From positions 1-64,000 of the forward strand of contig BRXU01000073.1 of assembly GCA_030267565.1 (NCBI GenBank): DNA of 64,000 bases. Reading direction: 5' to 3'. Below are positions 54,226 to 63,269 of the stretch, piece by piece (position 1 is the first letter of the stretch; every line of letters starts with the position of its first letter). The position numbers and the translations under genes are program-made. The notes beneath the pieces are model-generated. The model saw nothing but the letters and a program-made list of their open reading frames with translations, had not been told where the DNA came from and made no database searches. Source of the stretch: Pleodorina starrii. Its lineage: Eukaryota > Chlorophyta > Chlorophyceae > Chlamydomonadales > Volvocaceae.

Positions 54226-55304
54226 GCCGCCATTCCCTTCGCCTGCGCCCGCAGCAGCGCGTCCACCTGCGCACCGCGCAGGGCATAGGTGTGTTCCGCC
54301 TTGACCCGCGCCAGCGCCGCCTGGCCGATCTGCTTCGCCCGTTCCGGCGTCAGCGCCGCCAGATGGTCGGCCACGTCCTGCCCGTCGCGGGCCACCAGAA
54401 CCTCGGCGTCGGGGGTCAGGAACTGCTCGATCCCCTCCCAGGCGTCGGTGATGAGGCAGGCTGCCGCGCCCGCCGCCTCGAAGACGCGGGTGGCGGGGGA
54501 AAAGCCCACATGCGCCATGCTGTCGCGGGCGACGTTCAGGACGGCCAGCGGCGTGCAGTTGAAGGCGTTGTGTTCGGCCGTATAGACATGGCCCAGGTGG
54601 CGGACATTGCCCGGCATGGGCTTGCTGTCCCAACCGTTGCCGCCGATCAGGAAGCTGCGATCCGCCAGCATGGCGGCGGGCTTCAGGAAGAACTCCTCGA
54701 CCCGCGCCTCGCGGTCGGGCAGGCGGTTGCCCAGAAAGGCGAGATCCGAGGCGAAGCGCGGGTCGGCGGGCGCGGGGTGATGGGTCGCGGGATCCAGCGC
54801 GTTATAGACCGGCTCGCACAGCTTCGCGCCGAAGCCGCGATAGGCGTCCACCACGGGCGGACCGCCGCCATAGGTCAGCACCATGTCGAGGCCGGGCAGC
54901 GCCCGGCGCACGGGATGGCTGGCATCCGCGCGCATCTCGTCCAGGGTCGCCGCCGCGTCCACGTCCCAGAAGATCTTCAGCGCGCCGGGTCTTGCGCCCG
55001 CGACCACGCCGTCCAGCAGTTCCCGGTCGAAGACGCCGACGCCGTTGGCCTTGACCACGATGTCGGCGTCGGCCGCCTCGGCCAGGACGCCGCGCATGGC
55101 GTCCTCGGTCGCGGGATAGACGACCGAGCGGCACCAGTCCGGCGGGTCGATGTCGCGGTGCTGCTGGCGGTCGAAGGCGTCGGGTTCGTAGAAGGTGATC
55201 TGATAACCGCGCCTGGCGAGTTCGCCCAGGATGCCGCGGTAATAGGTGGCGGCACCGTTCCAATAGGAGGACAGCAGGCTGGATCCGTAGAATGCGATCT
55301 TCAT
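54222..55304 (-). CDS. CgeB-like glycosyltransferase, copy 2
   Basis: The 360-residue protein is closest in layout to copy 1: KIAFYGSSLLSSYWNGAATYYRGIL at the start, PPDWCRSVVYP near 53, and RVFEAAGAAACLITDAWEGIEQFL near 295. It overlaps both neighbours by four bases. Duplication with divergence is the likely origin. Confidence 0.8.
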   Translation of the reverse strand: MKIAFYGSSLLSSYWNGAATYYRGILGELARRGYQITFYEPDAFDRQQHRDIDPPDWCRSVVYPATEDAMRGVLAEAADADIVVKANGVGVFDRELLDGVVAGARPGALKIFWDVDAAATLDEMRADASHPVRRALPGLDMVLTYGGGPPVVDAYRGFGAKLCEPVYNALDPATHHPAPADPRFASDLAFLGNRLPDREARVEEFFLKPAAMLADRSFLIGGNGWDSKPMPGNVRHLGHVYTAEHNAFNCTPLAVLNVARDSMAHVGFSPATRVFEAAGAAACLITDAWEGIEQFLTPDAEVLVARDGQDVADHLAALTPERAKQIGQAALARVKAEHTYALRGAQVDALLRAQAKGMAA

Positions 55305-56410
55305 GCGGCAGAAGCTCCGTGGTTCAGGCCGAGCGTTCCGGCAATGGACAGAAGTTCCTGCGCGCGATGGGCGCAGGTATGGCGGGCGCGGATGGTCTCC
55401 AGCCCATGCGCCACCAGCGCGGCGCGCAGACCGGCGTCATGGGCCAGGTCGCGCAGGCGGGCGGTCATTTCCGCACCGTCACCCGCGAACAGGAAATCCT
55501 GGCCGGGGCGGAACAGTGCTTCGCTGTCCTGCCAGGGGGCCGAGACCAGCGGGATGCCGCAGGCCAGCGCCTCGAAGACGCGGATGGTGGGGATGCCGGG
55601 CAGCATCGTGGTATAGAAGCGACGGGGCACATGGACGGTCGCCATGTGGCGCGCAAAGATTTCGGGTGCCGCGGCATTCGGCGCCCAGCCGTGATAGCGC
55701 ACGCCGTAACGGTCCAGCGTCGCCAGGGCTTCGGCGGGGTAGCGGACGCCGTAGATGTCGAGCGGCAGTTCCGCCTGCTGCGCCGGGCGGAACAGGAAGG
55801 TTTCAAGCTCCTCGGTCCGTTCGCCGTCGCCCCAGTTGCCGATCCAGACCAGCCCTTCGCGCGCGGTTTCCTGCGCGGGCGGGTGGAACAGGCGGGTGTC
55901 GGCGGCCTCGTGCCAGGTCCAGACGCGGTCGCCCCAGCCCCAGCGGCGATAGACCGCGCTCAGCGCCTCGCCAAAGGCCAGAACGCCGTCGAAGCCCGAC
56001 AGGTCGAAGGCGCGGATTGCCTCGGGGTCGCTGACGGCGCGGTGGTGGGTGTCGTGGAACAGCAGCTTGAAGCGGGCGCCCTGCTGGCGCGCCCGGCCCA
56101 GGGTCGCCGCCAGCGCGGGGTCGTTCCATTCATGGACGATGACCAGATCGGCGTCGCCCGCCAGATCGACCGGATCGGCGGAGGGGTCGTAGGTTTCGAC
56201 CGACAGGTCGGGATAGTTCCGGCGGAAGGGTTCCAGCCCCGCAGGCCCGTGATCGCGCAGCAGGTTTTCCAGGCTCCAGGCGCCTTGCGGCTCCAGCGCG
56301 CGGACATGGTGGCCCGCTGCGGCCAGTTCCCGCAGGACGCCGCGCAGGAAATGGGCGTTGCCGTGGTTCCAGCAGCTTTGCAGCGAATGGGTGAAATAGA
56401 CGATCTTCAT
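55301..56410 (-). CDS. CgeB-like glycosyltransferase, copy 3
   Basis: The 369-residue protein begins MKIVYFTHSLQSCWNHGNAHF, as its tandem relatives do, and ends with IRVFEALACGIPLVSAPWQDSEALF near 297, the family C-lobe motif. It is more divergent than copies 1 and 2. It overlaps the neighbouring GT4 and copy 2 genes by four bases. Confidence 0.8.
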   Translation of the reverse strand: MKIVYFTHSLQSCWNHGNAHFLRGVLRELAAAGHHVRALEPQGAWSLENLLRDHGPAGLEPFRRNYPDLSVETYDPSADPVDLAGDADLVIVHEWNDPALAATLGRARQQGARFKLLFHDTHHRAVSDPEAIRAFDLSGFDGVLAFGEALSAVYRRWGWGDRVWTWHEAADTRLFHPPAQETAREGLVWIGNWGDGERTEELETFLFRPAQQAELPLDIYGVRYPAEALATLDRYGVRYHGWAPNAAAPEIFARHMATVHVPRRFYTTMLPGIPTIRVFEALACGIPLVSAPWQDSEALFRPGQDFLFAGDGAEMTARLRDLAHDAGLRAALVAHGLETIRARHTCAHRAQELLSIAGTLGLNHGASAA

Positions 56411-57480
56411 GCGGCCTGGGTCCGTCTGGAAAGCGCGTCGCGATAGATCTCGGCCATCTGCTCGGCCATCGCGGCGGGGGTGTAGCGGGCGGCGCGCTGA
56501 CGGGCGGAGTTGCCCTGCGCAGCGTGGCAAGCCGGGTCGGCGAGAAGCGCGGCGATGGCGTCGGCAAAGCCCTGCGCGTCGCCAGGCGCAACGAAGGTCG
56601 CCGCGCCGTCCCAGAGTTCGCGAAAGGTCGGGATATCCGACAGCACCAGCGGGCAACCGGCCTGCGCGGCTTCCAGGACCGCCAGGCCAAAGGGCTCGAA
56701 CCGGGCGGCGCTGACAAAGACCGGGCGGCGGGCCAGCCAATGGCCGATGACCTTCGCCGGCAGGGGGCCGGTGGCTTGCAGATGCGTGGGTGTCACTGCC
56801 TCGCCATGCGGCGCGCGAGTGGCGCCGATGGCGACGAAGGGCGCGTCCAGGCGGGCGGCCACGGCGTCCAGGGTGGCGGTGTCCTTGACCTCGTCCCAAA
56901 GCCTGCCGACCGTCAGCGCGCCGGGAAACGGCTGCGCCGGGGGCAGGGGCAGGGCGGTGCGGCCGTTGTGGACCACCGCCGGCAGCAAGGGCAGGCCATA
57001 GCGGCGGGCCGTCGCCTCGGCATAGGCGCGGGTCGGCGCCACCACGCGGTCGGCAGCGCGCAGGCCCCGGCCGACCAGTTCGGGCAGCCAGGCCAGCGTC
57101 GGATCGACCGCGCCGCCGCGCGCCGCGTCCCACCAGGTGCCAAGGCAGCCGTGGTTCACGGCGACGACCGGCCGGTCATGGCGCGCCACGGCCAGAGCCG
57201 GGGCGTTCAGATGCACCAGATCCGCGCCCTCCTGGTGCGCGATCCGCGCGACCGCCTCGGCCGCCGACAGCACCGCTGCGGGACCGTCGCTGAGCCAATC
57301 GAGCGGCAGGCCGGTTTCGATCAGCCGCACCCCCGCAGCCTCGGCTGCGGCGCGCTGATCGGGGTCGGGCGCGGGGCCCAAGACCGCCAGCACCACCTCG
57401 ACCCGCAGGGCGGTGGCGAGTTCCAGCGCATAGGCCCAGACCCCGCCCACCGCGTCGGTGGTCATCAGCACCCGCATCAT
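56407..57480 (-). CDS. GT4-family glycosyltransferase
   Basis: The 357-residue protein has a GT-B fold with the retaining GT4 signature E-x7-E in RFEPFGLAVLEAAQAG near 262-277 and VAPGDAQGFADAIAALL near 300. The start is ATG at 57480 (ATGATG, overlapping the upstream stop); 57477 is possible. It adds a sugar from a nucleotide donor; specificity unknown. Confidence 0.87.
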   Translation of the reverse strand: MMRVLMTTDAVGGVWAYALELATALRVEVVLAVLGPAPDPDQRAAAEAAGVRLIETGLPLDWLSDGPAAVLSAAEAVARIAHQEGADLVHLNAPALAVARHDRPVVAVNHGCLGTWWDAARGGAVDPTLAWLPELVGRGLRAADRVVAPTRAYAEATARRYGLPLLPAVVHNGRTALPLPPAQPFPGALTVGRLWDEVKDTATLDAVAARLDAPFVAIGATRAPHGEAVTPTHLQATGPLPAKVIGHWLARRPVFVSAARFEPFGLAVLEAAQAGCPLVLSDIPTFRELWDGAATFVAPGDAQGFADAIAALLADPACHAAQGNSARQRAARYTPAAMAEQMAEIYRDALSRRTQAA

Positions 57481-58562
57481 GCCGACTTCGCCAGGGGCTG
57501 GCCGATGGGCAGGTTGATCCCGCCCTCGGCAGCCAGCCATTGCGCCAGCCTTGTCACGCCCTCTTGCCAGTCCAGCTTGGGCGACAGGTCCAGCGCCTGG
57601 TCCGCCGCGCGCGTGTCGGCCACGAAATACCGCTGGTCGCCGGCGCGCCAGTCGGAATAGGCGATGTCCACCGGGCGGCCGATGATCCGGCCCACGAAGG
57701 CCAGAAGCTGGCGCAGGCTGACCGCGTTGGCGGGCCCGCCGCCCAGGTTGAAGACCCGGCCGGACACCTGGTCGATCCGGTCCCAGGCCGCCAGATAGGC
57801 CTCGACCGCGTTCGACACGTCCAGGATGTCGCGCACCTGGCAGCCATCGCCGAACAGCGTGATCTGCTGGCCTTTCAGCGCGCGGATCAGGAAATGGGCG
57901 ACCCAGCCCTGATCCTCGGTTCCCATCTGGCGCTGGCCATAGATGCAGGACATGCGCAGGACGCAGGTGGGCACCCCGAAGCTGCGGGCATAGTCCAGCA
58001 CATACTGGTCTGCCGCGCCCTTGGAACAGCCATAGGGGGTGTGGAAATCCAGCGGCCGGGCCTCGCCGATGCCGTGGTCGCGCACCTGGGCGTCGGTCGG
58101 AAGGTAAGCCTCGCCCTCCAGCGCGAAATCCAGATCGGCGAGGTCGCCATAGACCTTGTTCGTCGAGGCAAAGACCAGCGGTGTGCCGTCGCCCTTGGCG
58201 CGCAGCGCCTCCAGCAGGTTCATCGTGCCGATCAGGTTGATGGTCATGTCCTCGACCGGCTCGACCATGCTGGTGGTTACGGCGACCTGGGCCGCAAGGT
58301 GAAAGACCGCCTTTGCTTCGCGCGCGGCAGCGGCCATGCGGGCGGCGTCGCGGATGTCGGCCCGGACAGGCTCGATCCGGTCGCCGTGGCGGTCTTGCAG
58401 CCAGGCGAGGTTGCGTTCCACCCCCGGCCGGGTCATGGCGTCATAGACGATGACCCGGTGCCCGTCGCCCGCCAGCCGGTCGGCCAGGTTCGAGCCGATG
58501 AAGCCCGCGCCGCCGGTGACCAGCACCGGGCGCGGATCGGCGGATGCGTCAGTCCTGGCCAT
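57477..58562 (-). CDS. NAD-dependent sugar-nucleotide epimerase (CDP-paratose 2-epimerase-like)
   Basis: The 361-residue SDR has VTGGAGFIGSNL near 15, the catalytic STNKVYGD near 131 and the pair in YGCSKGAADQYVLDYAR near 165. The STNKVYGD and CSKGAADQY stretches recall CDP-paratose 2-epimerases. The exact sugar is unknown. The stop overlaps the GT4 start by four bases and its own start overlaps the upstream stop by one base (TGATG). Confidence 0.83.
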   Translation of the reverse strand: MARTDASADPRPVLVTGGAGFIGSNLADRLAGDGHRVIVYDAMTRPGVERNLAWLQDRHGDRIEPVRADIRDAARMAAAAREAKAVFHLAAQVAVTTSMVEPVEDMTINLIGTMNLLEALRAKGDGTPLVFASTNKVYGDLADLDFALEGEAYLPTDAQVRDHGIGEARPLDFHTPYGCSKGAADQYVLDYARSFGVPTCVLRMSCIYGQRQMGTEDQGWVAHFLIRALKGQQITLFGDGCQVRDILDVSNAVEAYLAAWDRIDQVSGRVFNLGGGPANAVSLRQLLAFVGRIIGRPVDIAYSDWRAGDQRYFVADTRAADQALDLSPKLDWQEGVTRLAQWLAAEGGINLPIGQPLAKSA

Positions 58563-59677
58563 CACGCCACCAGCCCGCGCTTGTCCAGTTCCGCCCGCGC
58601 CTGTTCGACCCGGTCCACGGCCGTCTGGCTGGCGACCCATTCGGCCAGTTCGGCCAGCCCCTCGCGGAAATCGGTCTGCGCGGTAAAGCCCAGCGTTTCG
58701 GCAGCAAGCCGCGTGTCGCAGAAGCAATGGCGGATGTCGCCGATGCGGGCCTTGCCGACGATCTGCGGCTCCAGCGCGTTGCGGCCCATGGCGCGGCCCA
58801 GTTCCCGCGCCACCTCGGTCACGGAACGGTCGTTGCCTGAACCGATGTTGAAGGTGCCGCCCGCCGCCTGCGGCAGGGACAGCGCCTCGGCAAAGGCGCG
58901 GGCCACGTCCGAGACATGGACGAAATCGCGGCGCTGCTCGCCATCCTCGAAGATCATCGGCGCCTGGCCGTTCAGATAGCGCGAGGCAAAGATCGCCAGC
59001 ACCCCGGTATAGGGGTTCGACAGCGCCTGCCCGGGGCCGAAGACGTTGAACAGCCGCAGGCACACGCCCTCGATCCCATAGGGCGCGGTCATGATATGGG
59101 TGGTGCGTTCCTGCACGTATTTGTTCAGCGCATAGATCGAGGCGAGATTCGGCTGTTTCCATTCCGGCGTCGCCACCGGGGTCAGCGGGCGGCCCTGCGC
59201 GTCCACCGGGTCCCATTGCTTGAGCCCGTCGCGGATGCCCACGCGCTCGGCATCCTGGACCATCCCGCCGTCGGCATCCTTGTAAAGCCCCTCGCCATAG
59301 ATCGACATCGACGACGCGGTGACGACCCGGCGGACGGGATTGTCGATCAGCTTTTCGAACAGGACGGCGGTGCCCACGTCGTTCGTCGAGGTATAGCGCT
59401 CGACCTCGTACATGGACTGGCCCACGCCCACCTCGGCGGCCAGGTGGATGACGCTGTCCATGCCCTGCAGCGCACGGGCCACCGCATCGCGGTCGCGCAC
59501 GTCGCCCTGGATGAATTCGGCCTCGGGGTTCAGCGCGTCGGGGCGCGAGGCACCCTCGCCATGGACCTGCGGGATCAGCGCATCGAGGACGCGGACATGA
59601 TGGCCGCGCCGCAGCAATTCGTCGGTGACGAAGCGCCCGATGAACCCCGCGCCTCCGGTGATCAGAACCTTTTCCAC
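58562..59677 (-). CDS. NAD-dependent sugar-nucleotide epimerase/dehydratase
   Basis: The 371-residue SDR starts at GTG 59677 (GAGGGG five bases upstream) with VLITGGAGFIGRFV, and has the catalytic SSMSIYGEG near 120 and IYALNKYVQER near 164 with Tyr-x3-Lys. It is most like UDP-glucose 4-epimerase-type enzymes. It is the first gene of the ten-gene minus-strand unit; its promoter must lie in the 130-base gap to the phosphatase gene. Confidence 0.83.
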   Translation of the reverse strand: MEKVLITGGAGFIGRFVTDELLRRGHHVRVLDALIPQVHGEGASRPDALNPEAEFIQGDVRDRDAVARALQGMDSVIHLAAEVGVGQSMYEVERYTSTNDVGTAVLFEKLIDNPVRRVVTASSMSIYGEGLYKDADGGMVQDAERVGIRDGLKQWDPVDAQGRPLTPVATPEWKQPNLASIYALNKYVQERTTHIMTAPYGIEGVCLRLFNVFGPGQALSNPYTGVLAIFASRYLNGQAPMIFEDGEQRRDFVHVSDVARAFAEALSLPQAAGGTFNIGSGNDRSVTEVARELGRAMGRNALEPQIVGKARIGDIRHCFCDTRLAAETLGFTAQTDFREGLAELAEWVASQTAVDRVEQARAELDKRGLVA

Positions 59678-59807
59678 TTGCCCCTCGCTCGTGTTTTCAG
59701 AAAGGATGTTCCTCTCAGGACCGTGACCTAAAGGCCGACATGCGGATTTGGTTCCACCTTCTTCATCTTTGTTGCCGGTGCGGCAAAGCCTTGCGCTGCC
59801 CCGCGGC

Positions 59808-60404
59808 ATGAGCGTTCTGGTCGGCCTGGTGCGCCACGGCGCGCATGACGATCTGGGCACATGGCTAAGCGGGCGAACCCGCGATATCGCGCTGAATGCA
59901 GCCGGCCGGGACCAGACGGCGGCACTGGCACGGCGGCTGGCGGGACGGGGCATCGCCGCCGTCTGCACAAGCCCCCGCCGCCGCACGGTCGAGACTGCCG
60001 CGATCCTGGGGCAGGGGCTGGGCCTGACCCCCGAGCCTCAGCCCGCCTGGGACGAGGTTGACTTCGGCGCTTGGTCCGGCGCGCGCTTTGCCGATCTCGA
60101 GGGCGATCCGGCATGGCGGCACTGGAACGCCGCCCGCGCCACCGCGCCCACGCCGGGGGGCGAGACGATGGCCGCGGCGGCGGACCGGGCGCTGGCGCAT
60201 CTGCACCGGCTGGCGGAACGGGGCGGCGGCGGGCCGGTCCTTTGCGTCAGCCATTGCGACGTGATCCGGGGGGTGGTCGCGCGGGTGCTGGGCCTGGGCC
60301 TCGACAACATTCTGCGGTTCGAGATTGGACCCGCATCCGTCAGTTGGGTGTTGTCGCATGGACAGGGCAGCGCCCAGCTCCTGACCCTGAATGGCACCGA
60401 GTGA
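59808..60404 (+). CDS. Histidine phosphatase family protein
   Basis: The 198-residue protein has the phosphatase RHG motif in GLVRHGAHDD near 7 and the second histidine in CVSHCDVIRG near 149. It may remove phosphate from a sugar or inositol phosphate made in this unit, possibly the product of the inositol-phosphate synthase three genes later; that link is inference. No strong ribosome site precedes the ATG at 59808. It heads the plus-strand unit. Confidence 0.83.
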   Translation: MSVLVGLVRHGAHDDLGTWLSGRTRDIALNAAGRDQTAALARRLAGRGIAAVCTSPRRRTVETAAILGQGLGLTPEPQPAWDEVDFGAWSGARFADLEGDPAWRHWNAARATAPTPGGETMAAAADRALAHLHRLAERGGGGPVLCVSHCDVIRGVVARVLGLGLDNILRFEIGPASVSWVLSHGQGSAQLLTLNGTE

Positions 60405-60415
60405 CGGGACGATCC

Positions 60416-61204
60416 ATGAACGCAGCGACAATCGAGCACAGGATTCAAGAGCTTGGCTCCTGGTTCCAGAACCTTGACCTGAACGGCGTCCGCACCGCGC
60501 CCGATCACTTCCTGGGCGATTATCCCGCCGACAAGTTCTCGCGCTTCTCGCATCTCGTGCCCGAGGACCTGACCGGCAGGACGGTCCTGGACATCGGCTG
60601 CAACGCCGGCTTCTACAGCTTCGAGATGCGCCAGCGGGGCGCGGCGCGGGTCTTGGGGATCGACACCGACGCGCGCTATCTGGCGCAGGCCCGCTTTGCC
60701 GCCGAGGTGCTGGATGTGGGCGGGGTCGAGTTCCGGCAGATGGGCGTCTATGACGTGGCCGCCCTGGGCGAACGCTTCGATCTGGTGGTGTTCATGGGGG
60801 TGCTTTACCACCTGCGCCACCCGCTGCTGGCGCTGGATCTGATCCGCGCCCATGTGGCGGACGACCTGATGCTGTTCCAGACCCTGACGCGCGGTCCCGA
60901 CAGCGTGGCCCAGCCGGCCGAGGATTACGACTTTTCCGAGGACGCCCAGTTCCAGCAGCCCGACTGGCCGCGCATGGCCTTCATCGAGCATCAATGGGCG
61001 CATGACTGGACGAACTGGTGGGTGCCGAACCGGGCGGGGGTCGAGGCGATGCTGCGCGCCTCGGGCTTTGCCGTCGAGGCGGGCCCCGCCGACGAGGTCT
61101 ATCTGTGCCGCGCGGCAGAGGTGCCCTTTGCCCAGTACGGGCCCGCCGCCGTCTATCCCGCCCGACCCGAGTCCGACACCAGCCAAGGAGACGCCGCGCA
61201 ATGA
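60416..61204 (+). CDS. SAM-dependent methyltransferase
   Basis: The 262-residue protein has a class I methyltransferase fold with the SAM-binding VLDIGCNAGFYSFEMRQRG near 55 and a nucleotide-acid ILGIDTDARYL-like strand near 79. It resembles tRNA-carboxymethyl-type and natural-product methyltransferases and also families found next to glycosyltransferase genes. It overlaps the next start (ATGA). The substrate, probably a sugar, is unknown. Confidence 0.82.
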   Translation: MNAATIEHRIQELGSWFQNLDLNGVRTAPDHFLGDYPADKFSRFSHLVPEDLTGRTVLDIGCNAGFYSFEMRQRGAARVLGIDTDARYLAQARFAAEVLDVGGVEFRQMGVYDVAALGERFDLVVFMGVLYHLRHPLLALDLIRAHVADDLMLFQTLTRGPDSVAQPAEDYDFSEDAQFQQPDWPRMAFIEHQWAHDWTNWWVPNRAGVEAMLRASGFAVEAGPADEVYLCRAAEVPFAQYGPAAVYPARPESDTSQGDAAQ

Positions 61205-62145
61205 TCGAAGCCGCGATGATCTGGAACGAGCCGAACAACAAGTCCCACTGGGACCCCGAACTGGACCCGGACTGGTCGCGCTTCGGCCAATGCGTCACCC
61301 TGGCCGGCCAGGCGATCCGCGCCGTGAACCCGGACCTGACGCGCGTTCTGGGCGGCATGTCGCCGATCGACCCTTTATGGGTGCAGCGGATGCAGGGTCA
61401 CGGCGCGCTGGATCATGTCGACGTGGTGGCGGTGCACGGCTTTCCGCTGGACTGGAACCTGTGGCAGATCCACGAATGGCCCGCCAAGGTGGCCGAGATC
61501 GAGGCCGTGACCGACAAGCCCGTCTGGGTGACCGAGGTGGGTGTCGGCAGCTTCGGCGCCGAAGAGGTGCAGGTCTTTGGCGTGCAGAAGACCGCCGAGC
61601 TGCTGGTCGGCCGCGTGCCACGCATCTTCTGGTATTCGCTGTTCGACCTGCCGCAGGAATGGGGCGCCACCACCCGGCACCGCGAGGCCGAGGGCAGCTC
61701 CTATTACCGGCATTTCTACATGGGCCTGATCCGCGCGGACGGCACGCCCAAGCCGGGGCTCGACACCTATGCCCCGCACGCCGCCGACATGGGGCTGATG
61801 CAATGGTTCCATTACCAGGACCCGCGGCTTGACGATGCCGTGGCCTGGATGAAGCGCCTGGGCGTCCGGCACCTGCGCACGGGCCTGTCCTGGGCCGACA
61901 GCTTCCGTCCCGACGCGCTTGGCTGGTTCGACCGGCAGATGGAGGCGCTGGCCGATTTCGACACCACCGTGACCTTCTGCTTCACGCCGGAACACCTGGG
62001 TCCGGGCGCCCATCACACCAGCCCGCCGCACGATCCGCAGCAATTCGCCGATTTCTGTGCGGCCATGATTGAACGATATGCGCCCCAACGGGTTAAGGCC
62101 ATGCCGGAGGCCGTGCCGACGGCGATCCAGTCGACCCTGACCTGA
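61201..62145 (+). CDS. Clan A glycoside hydrolase-like protein with apparent circular permutation of the barrel
   Basis: The 314-residue protein carries AMIWNEPNN at residues 5-13, the acid/base strand that normally lies in the middle of a clan A barrel, and KPVWVTEVGVG at 106-116 with the likely nucleophile Glu112. The later part (residues 205-295: DDAVAWMKRLGVRHLRTGLSW, then TTVTFCFTPEH and FADFCAAMIERYAP) looks like the first three beta/alpha units that usually precede WNEPN. Order is therefore units 4-8, then 1-3. Xylosidase/GH39-like proteins are the nearest type I recognise. No signal peptide is visible, so it acts in the cytosol. It overlaps the methyltransferase by four bases. The ATG at 61201 is the only credible start; no missing N-terminus is encoded upstream in that frame. 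Confidence 0.72.
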   Translation: MIEAAMIWNEPNNKSHWDPELDPDWSRFGQCVTLAGQAIRAVNPDLTRVLGGMSPIDPLWVQRMQGHGALDHVDVVAVHGFPLDWNLWQIHEWPAKVAEIEAVTDKPVWVTEVGVGSFGAEEVQVFGVQKTAELLVGRVPRIFWYSLFDLPQEWGATTRHREAEGSSYYRHFYMGLIRADGTPKPGLDTYAPHAADMGLMQWFHYQDPRLDDAVAWMKRLGVRHLRTGLSWADSFRPDALGWFDRQMEALADFDTTVTFCFTPEHLGPGAHHTSPPHDPQQFADFCAAMIERYAPQRVKAMPEAVPTAIQSTLT

Positions 62146-62156
62146 AGGCCGCGCCC

Positions 62157-63269
62157 ATGAAAGATGCCCCACCGACGATCAACATCGCCATCATCGGGGT
62201 CGGCAACTGCGCCAGTTCGCTGGTGCAGGGGCTGACGCATTACGCGGGGCGCAACGACGCCTCGGGGCTGATGCACCACAGCCTTGGGGGTTATCGCCCC
62301 GGCGACATCCGCGTGGTCGCGGCCTGGGACATCGACGCGCGCAAGGTCGGCCGCGACGTGGCCAAGGCGATCTTCGCGCCCCCGAACTGCACCGTCGTCT
62401 TTGCCTCCGAAGTGCCCGACACCGGGGCCGTGGTGCGCATGGGCCGCATACTGGACGGCGTGGCCGAGCACATGGCCGACCACCCGGCCGAACGCACCTT
62501 CCTGCCCGCGGGCGAACCCGAACCCTCGCGCGAGGACGTGGTTGCCGCGCTGCGGGACGCGCAGGTGGACGTTCTGATGAACTACCTGCCCGTGGGCAGC
62601 CAGCAGGCGACCGAATTCTATGCCGAATGCGCGCTCGAGGCGGGGGTGGCCTTCGTCAACAACATTCCGGTCTTCATCGCCTCGGACCCGGCCTGGGCGG
62701 AACGCTTCGAAAAGGCCGGCGTGCCGATCATCGGCGACGATATCAAGGCCCAGCTGGGCGCGACCATCGTCCATCGCGTGCTGACCGACCTGTTTCACAA
62801 GCGCGGCGTCAAGCTGTGCCGGACCTATCAGCTGAACACCGGCGGCAACACCGATTTCCTGAACATGGCGAACCGCAGCCGGCTGGTCAGCAAGAAGATT
62901 TCCAAGACCGAGGCCGTCCAGGCGGTTGCCGCCGAACGGATCGCCGACGAAAACATCCATGTCGGCCCGTCGGACTATGTCGCCTGGCAGAACGACAACA
63001 AGGTCTGCTTCCTGCGGATGGAGGGCGAGTTGTTCGGCGGCGTGCCGATGAACCTGGAACTGCGCCTTTCGGTCGAGGACAGCCCGAACTCGGCCGGTGT
63101 CGCCATCGACATGATCCGCTGCGCGGCCATCGCGCGCGACCGGGGGCTGGCCGGCCCGGTGCTGGCGCCCGCCGCCTGGTTCTGCAAGCATCCGCCGCAG
63201 CAGATGACCGATGACGAGGCCTATGAGGCGGTCGAATCCTTCATCGCGGAAGGCGCACCCGCCCCGTGA
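62157..63269 (+). CDS. ino1: Inositol-3-phosphate synthase
   Basis: The 370-residue enzyme converts glucose 6-phosphate to inositol 3-phosphate with NAD. It has the NAD-binding IIGVGNCASSLVQG at 13-26, LMNYLPVGSQQAT near 140 and the family motifs GDDIKAQLGAT near 197 and LNTGGNTDFLNM near 226, then KKISKT. The length is that of actinobacterial-type enzymes. Its placement in a glycan unit suggests an inositol-containing lipid or glycan. The last 49 bases overlap the convergent DUF1003 gene. Confidence 0.9.
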   Translation: MKDAPPTINIAIIGVGNCASSLVQGLTHYAGRNDASGLMHHSLGGYRPGDIRVVAAWDIDARKVGRDVAKAIFAPPNCTVVFASEVPDTGAVVRMGRILDGVAEHMADHPAERTFLPAGEPEPSREDVVAALRDAQVDVLMNYLPVGSQQATEFYAECALEAGVAFVNNIPVFIASDPAWAERFEKAGVPIIGDDIKAQLGATIVHRVLTDLFHKRGVKLCRTYQLNTGGNTDFLNMANRSRLVSKKISKTEAVQAVAAERIADENIHVGPSDYVAWQNDNKVCFLRMEGELFGGVPMNLELRLSVEDSPNSAGVAIDMIRCAAIARDRGLAGPVLAPAAWFCKHPPQQMTDDEAYEAVESFIAEGAPAP

